Made by a program: the position numbers and the translations under genes. Below are positions 6,919 to 15,206 of a stretch of DNA of 42,397 nucleotides, piece by piece (position 1 is the stretch's first letter; the number at the start of each line of letters is the position of its first letter). Source of the stretch: an uncultured Clostridium sp. (GTDB lineage: Bacteria; Bacillota; Clostridia; TANB77; CAG-508); assembly GCA_947647595.1 (NCBI GenBank), contig CANSKZ010000011.1, positions 1-42,397 on the forward strand, in the 5' to 3' direction. The notes beneath the pieces were generated by a model. It ran no database searches. It was not told the origin of the DNA and saw only the letters and a program-made list of their open reading frames with translations.

Positions 6919-6971
6919 TTCATTACCTCTTAAATTCATTTTATCATAAAAATAAAAAATATTCTCTTTTA

Positions 6972-7000
6972 TTTACTTATTTTAAAATTTCTGCTATACT
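6972..7000 (+). promoter_or_regulatory. promoter predicted to give a leaderless mRNA
   Basis: TTTACT (6972-6977), 17 bases, TATACT (6995-7000). The ATG of the next gene is at 7007, the expected transcription start, and no SD precedes it. Confidence 0.6.
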
Positions 7001-7006
7001 CTTTAC

Positions 7007-7927
7007 ATGGAAAAAGAACGATACAACCACCTAAATCAATATTTAAAAAACAAATTCGGCGAAAGAACCCTAAAAATCTGCATTGATGGCAACTTCACTT
7101 GTCCTAATCGTGATGGAAGTTTGGGTTCAACTGGATGTATTTTCTGTAGTGAAAAAGGTTCTGGCGAACATATTCATTCACTTCAAAATATTACAAAACA
7201 AGTTCAAAATTATTTTTCAAGCTACAAAGCGCAAAGAGCCAACAAATTTATTGCTTATTTTCAAAATTTCAGTAACACTTATGATACAATAGAAAACCTG
7301 AAATTAAAATATGACGCTGCTCTTATTGACGATAAAATTGTCGCTTTAGCAATTGCTACTCGCCCAGACTGCATTAATGAAAATATTGTTAAACTTTTGA
7401 AAAGTTACACAAAAAAGCATCATGTTTGGGTTGAATTGGGACTTCAAACTTCGAATGATGCAACTGGAAAACTTCTCAATCGTGCCTATACCAGTCAGCA
7501 ATTTACACAAGCAGTTGAGTTATTAAATCAATATCAAATTGAGGTTGTTGCACACATCATGGTTGGACTTCCCAATGAAAATTTTGAAGATATAAAAAAT
7601 ACTGTGAATTTTATAAATAAACACAATATTCAAGGCTTAAAAATTCATTGTACTTATGTTGTGGAAAACACGGTTTTAGCAGAAATGTATAAAAACGGAA
7701 CATATGAGCCAATTTCTCTGGAATTTTATTTACAAAATTTAGCCTATATTTTAACTCACATTTCGCCTGACATAATAATCCACAGAATCTCTGGCGATGC
7801 CCCAAAAGAATTACTGATTGCTCCAGAATGGAACACGCATAAAAAATGGATTTTGAATGGATTAGATAAATTAATGCGAGAAGAAAATTGGTGGCAAGGG
7901 AAATATTATAACAGCAAAAAACCGTAA
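7007..7927 (+). CDS. YhcC-type radical SAM protein (TIGR01212 family)
   Basis: A 306-residue radical SAM enzyme. The family's variant cluster motif is present near residues 32-47: CPNRDGSLGSTGCIFC, with the three cluster cysteines in an unusual C-x11-C-x2-C type spacing. Further marks are RPDC, WVELGLQT (residues about 143-150), AHIMVGLPNEN and GLKIHCTYVV. The exact reaction is unknown to me. The C-terminus ends WWQGKYYNSKKP and a terminator follows at once. The ATG has no SD, and the promoter -10 ends six bases before it, so the message appears leaderless. Confidence 0.88.
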   Translation: MEKERYNHLNQYLKNKFGERTLKICIDGNFTCPNRDGSLGSTGCIFCSEKGSGEHIHSLQNITKQVQNYFSSYKAQRANKFIAYFQNFSNTYDTIENLKLKYDAALIDDKIVALAIATRPDCINENIVKLLKSYTKKHHVWVELGLQTSNDATGKLLNRAYTSQQFTQAVELLNQYQIEVVAHIMVGLPNENFEDIKNTVNFINKHNIQGLKIHCTYVVENTVLAEMYKNGTYEPISLEFYLQNLAYILTHISPDIIIHRISGDAPKELLIAPEWNTHKKWILNGLDKLMREENWWQGKYYNSKKP

Positions 7928-7952
7928 TGGTTGCATTCCACTACGGTTTTTT
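7921..7952 (+). terminator. terminator after the YhcC-type gene
   Basis: ACCGTAATGG and CCACTACGGT form a stem with one mismatch and loop TTGCATT, followed by six T, overlapping the stop codon region. Confidence 0.75.
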
Positions 7953-7960
7953 AATCAAAA

Positions 7961-8524
7961 TTATTCTAACATTTTTATCAGTTCTAATATAACAATTTTG
8001 CCATACTTAACAAGTTGTCCATATGCCCAACAATTCTCCTGCACTTCTACCTCACCAATGCAAGCAATTTGCGATTCTATCATAGGGATATCTTCCCCAC
8101 TAGTGACTGCCATAGACATGTTTCTAAAATCATGTTTTTCAACATTCCACATGAATATTTCTGTGAAGTTTCGTTTTTCTTCACTTAACTTCGCATCATA
8201 TATCAAAATATTAGAAACATCATATTGGCAAAAAAGCCCTTGCTCTTTCGTTTTAACTTCTCCAAAGAATTCGATATTATCTCCTTCTTCAAAATAGAGA
8301 AAATTATCGCTTTCCTTTCTCCTTACACGCGTTTGACATTTCAAGATAATTCCGTCATTTACCTTTATCGTAAATTCCCAGAAATAACAACCGGTATATT
8401 CTTTTTCATTATAAGTCACATTGCGGATACTTCCAATTCCATGAATCAGAATTCTTCTGCTTTTATACTGCATCCGATTCAATTCTGAAAGAATTTCCCG
8501 TGTTGGCTTTAATAGATTAATCAT
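7961..8524 (-). CDS. orphan hypothetical protein, 187 aa
   Basis: No family recognised. The protein looks globular and rich in beta strands in the middle (TIKVNDGIILKCQTRVRRK, then FFGEVKTKEQGLFCQYDVSN), which could suit an OB-like fold, but this is only an impression. SD GGAAGG precedes ATG 8524. It is driven by copy A of the palindromic divergent promoter repeat. Codon 17 is CGG (8476-8474), and the frame continues normally past it, unlike the CGG codons in the conserved genes. Confidence 0.6.
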   Translation of the reverse strand: MINLLKPTREILSELNRMQYKSRRILIHGIGSIRNVTYNEKEYTGCYFWEFTIKVNDGIILKCQTRVRRKESDNFLYFEEGDNIEFFGEVKTKEQGLFCQYDVSNILIYDAKLSEEKRNFTEIFMWNVEKHDFRNMSMAVTSGEDIPMIESQIACIGEVEVQENCWAYGQLVKYGKIVILELIKMLE

Positions 8525-8587
8525 ATTATATTTTCCCTTCCTTTCATTTTCAACTAAAAATGATTTTTAACAACATTGTATTTATCT

Positions 8588-8646
8588 TATATATCACATT
8601 TTTAAAATTATGTCAAGTTGACAAAACTGTAAAAATATGATATAAT
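8588..8646. repeat. palindromic divergent promoter repeat, copy A
   Basis: TGTCAA-G-TTGACA (8611-8623) provides back-to-back -35 boxes. Leftward -10 TATATA (8593-8588) and rightward TATAAT (8641-8646) both sit at 17-base spacing. The spacers resemble those of the other copies (ATAATTT...AAATGTGATAT). The left arm serves the orphan at 8524; the right arm leads straight into a hairpin at 8655-8677. Confidence 0.7.
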
Positions 8647-8653
8647 TTAATTT

Positions 8654-8686
8654 AGGGGTACAATTAAATTGTACCCCCTATTTTTA
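8654..8686 (+). terminator. hairpin just downstream of the copy A rightward promoter
   Basis: GGGGTACAA (8655-8663) and TTGTACCCC (8669-8677), then CTATTTTTATTTT. A rightward transcript from copy A would be only about 35 nt. The hairpin also lies at the end of the leftward dehydrogenase gene and may terminate it. Confidence 0.6.
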
Positions 8687-9760
8687 TTTTACATATTCAT
8701 TTAAATCCTTTATTTTAAAGTGCAAATCTCCCATTTTTTCTGTTGGAACATAACCAGGTTGGCTATTTATTACATCTGGCAAACGGTTCACAATCGTTGC
8801 ACAGGTTAATTCCACAGTTGCTGGTTTCTCCACAACAATTGTTGTATTTGGTTCTCCTTCCACAGTCCAGATATTTTTGTCAAATTCCTCTTCGCTATAT
8901 ACTTTTCCAATACATTCCGATTCAATGGTAACTCCCTCTTTGGTTTCTGTTGTAACTACAGCACTCATCCCAGTTGCATCACCTGCTTTTATTGTCATAT
9001 TGAGAGTAGTTGAAAAAATATCTTTATGATACGTTTGTGGAACACATTTTTGCGTTTGAGAAATAACCGTTAATCCTAATTTTTCCGCAAGCCATCCATT
9101 TACATTCCACATATACGATGGCATATATTCACCTTTTTCAATAATTTCTTGCCTTGTTTCTGGAGAAATATTATCGCTTGATGCAATTTCTTTTTCAAAA
9201 TCAGCAGTTGTTAAGCCGGCTCCGTGCGCTTGTGCCAAAGCAATTCCATAATCTTCAACATTATAGCTTGAACTTCCTTTTATTTTAGTAATCTTTTGTG
9301 TTGAACCTGCAATGGATGTAATTAGTTGACCCCAATAAATATCTTGATAACCACTTCCTGTAATCGTACAATTATTTTTCTTAGCTAATTCATCAATTTT
9401 TTTCGTTAAATTTGGATTTGAATTCATAGGATAAAAAGCCTCTTCACATGTTGTTATTGCATTAATTCCAAGCTCTGCACAAATCATTAATGGTTCTTCT
9501 AAATCTTCTAACAAACTCATGGTTGTCACAATTACAATATCTGGTTTCGTTTCTTCTAAAACCTTTCTAGCATCTTTAGCGTCTGTTATAAGGACGCCTT
9601 TTTTCTCTGCTCCCATAATTTCTCCGATGTCTTTACCAATTACATCTGGATTTAAGTCAACTGCCCCAACAATTTCAGCACCTTTTTCATAAACATATCG
9701 CATGGTATAAACTGACATTTTTCCTGTTCCATACTGAAACACTTTCAATTTCCTTTCCAT
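8684..9760 (-). CDS. NAD(P)-dependent dehydrogenase related to 2,4-diaminopentanoate dehydrogenase / DapB
   Basis: A 358-residue Rossmann-fold enzyme. It opens VFQYGTGKMSVYTMRYVYEK (glycine-rich nucleotide loop, residues about 7-26), then GAVDLNPDVIGKDIGEIMG and the segment INAITTCEEAFYP typical of the Ord/DapB-like family. Family members include 2,4-diaminopentanoate dehydrogenase of ornithine fermentation and meso-diaminopimelate-type amine dehydrogenases. No ornithine-degradation genes lie nearby, so the substrate is open. It is monocistronic with a perfect GAGGAGG site before ATG 9760, and ends at the copy A hairpin. Confidence 0.75.
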   Translation of the reverse strand: MERKLKVFQYGTGKMSVYTMRYVYEKGAEIVGAVDLNPDVIGKDIGEIMGAEKKGVLITDAKDARKVLEETKPDIVIVTTMSLLEDLEEPLMICAELGINAITTCEEAFYPMNSNPNLTKKIDELAKKNNCTITGSGYQDIYWGQLITSIAGSTQKITKIKGSSSYNVEDYGIALAQAHGAGLTTADFEKEIASSDNISPETRQEIIEKGEYMPSYMWNVNGWLAEKLGLTVISQTQKCVPQTYHKDIFSTTLNMTIKAGDATGMSAVVTTETKEGVTIESECIGKVYSEEEFDKNIWTVEGEPNTTIVVEKPATVELTCATIVNRLPDVINSQPGYVPTEKMGDLHFKIKDLNEYVK

Positions 9761-10037
9761 ACAAAAACCTCCTCACTTTTTTATTATTATATCAAATAAC
9801 ATTTCTATAAGAAATATTTTTTACAAAAATAATAAAAATTATTATTTTTTATCATTGACATTCGTAAATTTTTATGATATAAATATTTTGTCTATAAAAT
9901 ATATCCTTATTTTATAAAAATTTCAAGCATTTCTGCTAAAAATTTCAAAAAAACTATCTTGACAGCCATTTGCATAATTCATATAATTAAATTACTAAAA
10001 TTAATGGACTTTATGAAAATAAAGAAAGAAGGAATCT
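9761..10037. promoter_or_regulatory. intergenic region with the recQ promoter
   Basis: A 277-bp divergent spacer. Rightward TTGACA (9959-9964), 17 bases, TATAAT (9982-9987) drives recQ. Leftward, a TATAAT near 9785 probably serves the dehydrogenase, but its -35 is poor. I see nothing else. Confidence 0.7.
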
Positions 10038-12179
10038 ATGAACACCCCTCAAAACTTATTAAAAAAATACTTCGGTTATGAAAAATTTCGACCTGGTCAA
10101 TTGGAAATAATAGAACAAATATTAAATAATAAAGATTGTTTAGCCATTATGCCAACTGGTGCTGGTAAATCCATTTGTTATCAAATACCAGCTATGATTT
10201 TGCCAGGAATTACGCTCGTGATATCACCACTTATTTCACTTATGAAAGACCAAGTAAGCAATCTAAGTGAAATCGGAATTCCTGCAACTTTTCTAAATAG
10301 TACGCTTAGTGAATTAGAATATTCGCAAACCATGCAAAATATTTCTCATAATATTTATAAAATTATCTATGTTGCTCCAGAAAGATTGAATTCAGATTCT
10401 TTTATTCATTTCCTAAATCAATTAAATATTTCTATGATTACCATTGATGAAGCACACTGTGTATCACAATGGGGACACGATTTTAGACCAAGTTATCGTG
10501 AAATTTCGAAAGTCATTTCTCACTTAAAAAGACGTCCTATTTTATCAGCTTTTACAGCTACAGCTACTGAAATTGTCAAAAATGACATTATCCATTTGTT
10601 GAATTTGTCTACACCTTTTACTTTAACAACTGGTTTTGACCGTTCCAATCTAAGTTTTTCTGTAGAAACATCCAAAAATAAATTAGAATATATATTTAAT
10701 TTTTTAAAAAACAATACTAAAGATTCAGGCATCATTTACTGTTCAACACGAAAACATGTGGATAATTTATTCTCTAGTCTTTCTAATAAAGGTTACGCAG
10801 TTTCTAAATATCATGGTGGCATGAGTGAAAAAGCGAGGAATCGTTCACAGGAAGATTTTACTTTTGATAAAACTAGCATTATGATTGCCACAAATGCATT
10901 TGGTATGGGAATTGATAAATCAAATATTCGCTATGTCCTTCATTACAATATGCCAAAAGATTTGGAAAGCTACTACCAAGAAGCTGGACGCGCTGGTCGT
11001 GATGGTGATACGGCACAATGCATTTTACTTTTTAGCAGAAGCGATATTGTTACAAATAAATTTCTGATTGAGCAAAGTGAATCGGATTCCAATCGCAAAA
11101 TCGAATATGACAAGTTAAATGATATGGTTGATTATTGTAATACTGATAAATGTCTTAGAAAATATATTTTAGAATATTTTGGAGAACTGCCAAACTTTGA
11201 TATTTGTCATAATTGTAGCAATTGTTTGTCAGAAGTGGAAACGACGGATATCACGTTGGATGCAAAAAAAATATTATCTTGCATCAAAAGAATGCACGAA
11301 AGATTTGGAACTGGAATGGTGGCTGATGTTTTGAAAGGTTCAAAATCTGCCAAAGTAAAAAATCTGGGATTTGACCAATTATCAACGTATGGCATTATGC
11401 ATGAATATTCGAAAAATACGATTACAGATTTAATTTATTTTTTAATGACAGAAGGCTATATTAAAACTGTTGGCGACAAATATCCTATTTTAACTTTAGA
11501 TCCATCTGCAAATGAGGTTTTGTTTCAGGATAAATCAGTTTTAATTAAACGAAAAATCGAAAAGGATTTTGCTTCTGAAACAAAAGAATTAAATTATGAT
11601 GAGAATTTATTTGAAATTTTAAAATCTCTGCGACGTGAAATTGCAGATATTCACAACATTCCACCTTTTATTGTATTTGCTGATGTATCACTAAAAGAAA
11701 TGTCCACATATTATCCAATTTCTGTGGACAATATGCTAAAAATCAGTGGTGTTGGTATTCATAAATTAGAAAAATATGGTAATGTTTTTATTGAAACAAT
11801 CCAAAAATATGTCAAAAAAAATGATATTAAAATAACGGAAATAACTTCAAAATCCTCTTCGAAAAGTCAAACTTCTTCGAAAGAAAACACAAATCTAGTT
11901 ACTTATGATTTATATAAAAACGGAAAAAGTATTGATGAAATTAGTAAAATTCGTGGTTTCACAAGACAAACGATTGAGAATCATTTGATTGCTTGTTATG
12001 AACTCGATTTGGATATTAATCTAACAAAAGATATTCAAATACAATTCGAAAAAGAAATTTTTCATGCTATTGATGAATTTGGATTTCAGAAATTAAAAAT
12101 CTTAAAAGAAAACTTGCCAAGACAAGTTAGTTATTTTGATATTCGTTATTTTGTGGCGAAATATAAAAAAACGAAATGA
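10038..12179 (+). CDS. recQ: ATP-dependent DNA helicase RecQ
   Basis: 3'-5' superfamily 2 helicase for recombination and fork repair. Visible parts: FRPGQ motif 0 (residues 17-21), Walker A MPTGAGKS (38-45), DEAH (137-140) followed by the aromatic-rich loop CVSQWGHDFRPSY, motif VI QEAGRAGRDG, a four-cysteine zinc site (CNTDK...DICHNCSNC), a winged helix, an HRDC-like region (EILKSLRREIADIHNIPPFI) and a C-terminal HTH_40-type domain (SIDEISKIRGFTRQTIENHL). The length of 713 is normal. SD GAAGGA precedes the ATG. I found no in-frame CGG among its codons. The PBECR-like gene follows 26 bp downstream, probably on the same transcript. Confidence 0.95.
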   Translation: MNTPQNLLKKYFGYEKFRPGQLEIIEQILNNKDCLAIMPTGAGKSICYQIPAMILPGITLVISPLISLMKDQVSNLSEIGIPATFLNSTLSELEYSQTMQNISHNIYKIIYVAPERLNSDSFIHFLNQLNISMITIDEAHCVSQWGHDFRPSYREISKVISHLKRRPILSAFTATATEIVKNDIIHLLNLSTPFTLTTGFDRSNLSFSVETSKNKLEYIFNFLKNNTKDSGIIYCSTRKHVDNLFSSLSNKGYAVSKYHGGMSEKARNRSQEDFTFDKTSIMIATNAFGMGIDKSNIRYVLHYNMPKDLESYYQEAGRAGRDGDTAQCILLFSRSDIVTNKFLIEQSESDSNRKIEYDKLNDMVDYCNTDKCLRKYILEYFGELPNFDICHNCSNCLSEVETTDITLDAKKILSCIKRMHERFGTGMVADVLKGSKSAKVKNLGFDQLSTYGIMHEYSKNTITDLIYFLMTEGYIKTVGDKYPILTLDPSANEVLFQDKSVLIKRKIEKDFASETKELNYDENLFEILKSLRREIADIHNIPPFIVFADVSLKEMSTYYPISVDNMLKISGVGIHKLEKYGNVFIETIQKYVKKNDIKITEITSKSSSKSQTSSKENTNLVTYDLYKNGKSIDEISKIRGFTRQTIENHLIACYELDLDINLTKDIQIQFEKEIFHAIDEFGFQKLKILKENLPRQVSYFDIRYFVAKYKKTK

Positions 12180-12205
12180 AAATAGCATAATTAAGAGGTA
12201 AACAC

Positions 12206-12587
12206 GTGCAATACATTGGAAAATTAGATAAAAGTAAAATTGGAGATTATGACGAGAAAATAATAACAGATGACGTTATTTTGACAGATGAGAGAGTGAA
12301 ACATATAAAAGAAAGACATCCTCAGCGATTATGAGAAGTTTTCTGTTTATATAAAACAGATAATAAGTAAACCTAACTTTGTTTTGAAAGATACTAAAAA
12401 TGTTGATACTGTAATAATGTTAAAAAGAATCCAAGAAGAGGGAAAAAACATACAACTTGTTGTGAAGTTGAATACTGGTACAGATAAAAAAAGAGATAAA
12501 AATTCAATTTTAACAATGTGGAAAATAAGAAATAGTACATATAAGCAATTAATTAAAAATAAAGAAATACTTTACAAAAATGAATAA
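12206..12587 (+). CDS. PBECR-type nuclease/toxin domain protein, split by a one-base shift
   Basis: GTG 12206 with AGAGGT six bases upstream encodes MQYIGKLDKSKIGDY..., then VILTDERVKHIKERHPQ, and stops at 12332. The +1 frame continues DYEKFSVYIKQIISKPNFVL ... NSILTMWKIRNSTYKQLI to TAA 12587. Joined at CAG-C-GAT (12323-12329) it is 126 residues and carries the H-I-x-x-R-H-P and S-I-x-T-x-W marks of PBECR-like (phage barnase-EndoU-colicin-RelE-like) nucleases, which cut RNA in known relatives. The break is at CGA, not CGG; CCT-C-AGC would also fit. It lies 26 bp behind recQ with no visible immunity gene. Confidence 0.62.
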
Positions 12588-12598
12588 ATGTGGTATAA
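12570..12598 (+). promoter_or_regulatory. promoter of the candidate structured RNA
   Basis: TTTACA (12570-12575), 17 bases, TATAAT (12593-12598), inside the end of the PBECR frame, with a predicted start near 12605. Confidence 0.6.
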
Positions 12599-12604
12599 TT
12601 AAAG

Positions 12605-12740
12605 TACAATATAAGAGTTATTTGAGGTGGACGATTTTCGTGCCTTCCACGCACCTAGCAATAGGTTAACAAGAGATGTAGGAAACTATGGCACTCCTAC
12701 CAAATAACTACGGCGAGGGGCTTTGTTTCCAAAGCCCCTT
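12605..12740 (+). ncRNA. candidate structured small RNA (three-helix junction), family unknown
   Basis: A 135-base segment between the PBECR gene and convergent peptidase E has its own promoter and no coding frame. AGTTATTTG (12616-12624) pairs perfectly with CAAATAACT (12701-12709), enclosing AGGTG...CACCT (12625-12656) and GTAGG...CCTAC (12678-12700). A GGGGCTTTG/CAAAGCCCC hairpin (12717-12738) closes it. Base composition is far less AT-rich than its surroundings. I cannot match it to tmRNA, SRP, 6S, RNase P or a common riboswitch. It could instead be a leader or antisense regulator of its neighbours. Confidence 0.5.
12717..12738. terminator. hairpin between candidate RNA and peptidase E
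   Basis: GGGGCTTTG-TTTC-CAAAGCCCC is a strong 9-bp stem placed to serve both convergent transcripts, although the T-run on either side is weak. Confidence 0.55.
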
Positions 12741-12760
12741 AGATTATATATCATGACTGT

Positions 12761-13426
12761 TTATTTTCTTCCAAAAATTTCCACTTTTCCACCTACCAAA
12801 GAAATTTTTCCATTTTCATAAATAACCGCCTGCTCATCTGTTATTGCATAAACTGGAAACGAGTTATCTTTTAGGGTTTCTCTCAAAAAATTGGCATCCC
12901 ATTTCTGGTGATCTTCTCTTTTATAATGTGGTACAATATTAAAATCAACTAACTCTAACGTTTTATTTTTTATTTCGCAATTTGTGACTCCATATCTTGC
13001 TTTCCAATATTGGTCACTTTCAATTTGTTTCCCCAAAACAATAGAACCTGCTGATGTTCCCATCACAACTTTTTGTTCTGCAAATTCTTTCAAAATTTCG
13101 TCAAATCCAGTTTCTTTAAATAAATCTGGTAAAATAAAATTTTGTCCTCCGACAATATACATCATATCTGCATTTTGCAATCTTCTTCTGATTTCCTCTT
13201 TATTGTAGGCTCTTAAATTCACAAAATCGATAATTCCACCAATGTATTTTTCAATTTGAGACAATTCCTTTATCAGCCAACGTTTATCACTTGTTTCTGG
13301 TTTCACAACATACGCTTCATTAATAATAGCAACATTAATATCTGCTAAAGACTTTCCCACTAATTTTGAAACTTCATTGGCAATTTCATCTGTTGTAAAT
13401 CCTTGTGACGCTAAAATTAATTTCAT
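12761..13426 (-). CDS. peptidase E-like protein (S51 family)
   Basis: A 221-residue class I glutamine-amidotransferase-like hydrolase. The nucleophile is S125 in GTSAGS, preceded by MMYIVGGQNFILPDLF, and the catalytic His probably lies in NIVPHYKREDHQ. Family knowledge: S51 peptidases cleave Asp-X dipeptides or cyanophycin-type substrates. It is the last gene of the ccdA-trx-MBL-HD-pepE operon, 16 bases after the HD gene, with SD TGGAGG. Several clostridial S51 proteins are of unproven substrate, so only the family is claimed. Confidence 0.85.
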   Translation of the reverse strand: MKLILASQGFTTDEIANEVSKLVGKSLADINVAIINEAYVVKPETSDKRWLIKELSQIEKYIGGIIDFVNLRAYNKEEIRRRLQNADMMYIVGGQNFILPDLFKETGFDEILKEFAEQKVVMGTSAGSIVLGKQIESDQYWKARYGVTNCEIKNKTLELVDFNIVPHYKREDHQKWDANFLRETLKDNSFPVYAITDEQAVIYENGKISLVGGKVEIFGRK

Positions 13427-13442
13427 TTTTGTCCTCCAAAAT

Positions 13443-14012
13443 CTATTTCACAAAAAGTACTTTTACAATATTTTCATATCGCTCTTTTAATAATTCTTTT
13501 GACTGTTCACTTAATTTATAAAAATCTCGTTCTAACTTTTTCTTCACAAATTCTTTTCCTTCGCTTGTGGATAAATTTTTCTCTTTATACGCTAACTCAA
13601 ACAAACTTGGAATACAATCAAAATGTGCCATAACATCTGCATCAGCGACGCATTGCTCTTCGATTGTATTTCGTGGTCTATCTTTACTTCCTCTGTGATT
13701 TAAGACACAATTTTTAACTTTTTCTATTTTATCTTGTGGATAATTCAAATCCGTTAGTAACTGCTCTGCAATTTCAGCTCCATAAATATGATGTTTTTCT
13801 CGCTCTCCATATTCTGAAGGCATTGCAATATCATGTAACAATGCCCCCAATTCTACAATTTCCACATCTGCATCATATTTTTTAGCCAATTCCAAAGCAT
13901 TTTCCACAACATATTTAATATGTTCATTCCAAAAATCATAACCATCTTTTTGTTTAGATTTTTCACATCTGTTTAATAATTCTTCTTTTATTTTTTCTAC
14001 AATTTGGTTCAT
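13443..14012 (-). CDS. HD-domain metal-dependent phosphohydrolase
   Basis: A 189-residue HD-superfamily protein: H31, the HD pair H60-D61 in LGALLHDIAMPSEYG, HHIYGAEIAEQLL and a distal D in EQCVADADVMAHFD. The fold is that of small HD hydrolases acting on nucleotides or phosphomonoesters; the substrate is unknown. SD TAGGAGAG. It starts 8 bases after the MBL gene and is translated within the same leftward operon. Confidence 0.8.
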   Translation of the reverse strand: MNQIVEKIKEELLNRCEKSKQKDGYDFWNEHIKYVVENALELAKKYDADVEIVELGALLHDIAMPSEYGEREKHHIYGAEIAEQLLTDLNYPQDKIEKVKNCVLNHRGSKDRPRNTIEEQCVADADVMAHFDCIPSLFELAYKEKNLSTSEGKEFVKKKLERDFYKLSEQSKELLKERYENIVKVLFVK

Positions 14013-14020
14013 TTACTCTC

Positions 14021-14746
14021 CTATATTTCTAAAACTTCACCATCATTTGGAAATTTTACGCTTTGAATTCCACTAATATCATAATCTGGTCTATGAATTG
14101 CATAAAATTTACATTTTGGATATTTCTTATCAATATTTTTAAAATCACTTAATCCAATATGCCAATCTGTTGTTTCCATTTTGGCTACTTCTGAAAACAC
14201 ATAATCTGCCATTTTGCACATTTTATTGTAATTGTCACAAAACGTTGTATCTGTTGCATAGGCTATTGTTTGATTATCTTTTTCTAAAATATAACCATTA
14301 ATTGGCTTACACGTTCCATGATGTAAATCATAAGCCGTAATTTTGAAATTCTCTGCTAGATAACTTTTTCCATTTTCTAATTCAATAAATTCAAGATTTA
14401 ATTCTTCTTCCATATTATCATAAGCATGTTGATTTCCGTCTGCGTGAGTAAAAAGCATCAGTTCTTTTACTTTTCTTTTTAAACCTAATGGTCCAATAAA
14501 AACAAGTTTATGATTTATTTCCTTTCTTTCTAACCTTCCCCATAACAAATTAGGAATATCCAAAAAATGATCTGCATGAAAATGTGATATCACTAAATAA
14601 TTAACTGATTTTGTATAAATTTTCAATCTTTCAATCTGTTTTACTGTTCCCATACCAATATCAAAAAGAATATCATCAACTAGAATACTTGTATTACATC
14701 TTGTTGTACACCCCATTGTTCCTGTTCCAATAAATGTTACTTTCAT
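14021..14746 (-). CDS. MBL-fold hydrolase (RNase Z-like)
   Basis: The 241-residue protein has the opening VTFIGTGTMGCTTRCNTSIL and the zinc site HFHADH (residues 55-60), later H(139)-region LHHGTCKP, D in YATDTTF and H in YAIHRPDYD. The layout matches the RNase Z/arylsulfatase-like branch of the metallo-beta-lactamase superfamily, but the long exosite arm of true tRNase Z is not evident. Its substrate is open. SD AAGGAAGG. It lies mid-operon between thioredoxin and the HD hydrolase. Confidence 0.8.
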   Translation of the reverse strand: MKVTFIGTGTMGCTTRCNTSILVDDILFDIGMGTVKQIERLKIYTKSVNYLVISHFHADHFLDIPNLLWGRLERKEINHKLVFIGPLGLKRKVKELMLFTHADGNQHAYDNMEEELNLEFIELENGKSYLAENFKITAYDLHHGTCKPINGYILEKDNQTIAYATDTTFCDNYNKMCKMADYVFSEVAKMETTDWHIGLSDFKNIDKKYPKCKFYAIHRPDYDISGIQSVKFPNDGEVLEI

Positions 14747-14763
14747 CTTTTTTCCTTCCTTTT

Positions 14764-15195
14764 CTATTTCAACATCTCCAAAATTTCATCTTTTCCTAAA
14801 ACGCCAACTGCTCTGTTTGCTTCTTTTCCATTTTTGATAACAACCAATGTTGGTATCGACATGATTCCATATTCTACTGCTAAATCTTGTGCCTCGTCAA
14901 CATTAATTCTGCAAACTTTCACATCATTATTTTCTGTCGCAACTTGTTCCACAATTGGTGCTAACATTTTACATGGACCACACCAATCTGCATAAAAGTC
15001 CACCAAAACTGGCTTCTCACTTTTTAAAATCTCCTCTTCAAATTCATTATTTGTAACTTCTAAAACACTCATTTTATCCTCCTTTATATTTTCATTTTTT
15101 GTGTTCTTTTCTTGTTTTTCTAGGACTCCATTTATCGCAAATAATCCAACAATAAAAATGATACACAAAATAATTATTATAATTTTATTTTTCAT
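14764..15195 (-). CDS. membrane-anchored thioredoxin
   Basis: Residues 4-24 form a hydrophobic signal anchor, residues 25-45 a charged linker, and the rest a complete thioredoxin domain with WCGPCK (C72, C75), the cis-Pro segment SIPTLVV and a final helix. With 143 residues it is thioredoxin plus anchor. The preceding gene is CcdA, which passes electrons across the membrane, so this is likely its extracytoplasmic partner. SD AAAGGAG; 11 bases after ccdA. Confidence 0.9.
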   Translation of the reverse strand: MKNKIIIIILCIIFIVGLFAINGVLEKQEKNTKNENIKEDKMSVLEVTNNEFEEEILKSEKPVLVDFYADWCGPCKMLAPIVEQVATENNDVKVCRINVDEAQDLAVEYGIMSIPTLVVIKNGKEANRAVGVLGKDEILEMLK

Positions 15196-15206
15196 AGTTT
15201 TCTCCT

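Noticed and set aside
12326..12328. CGA as a general frameshift codon
   Set aside because: CGA is used as ordinary Arg in recQ (FRP motif), the integrase N-terminus and the YhcC-type gene.
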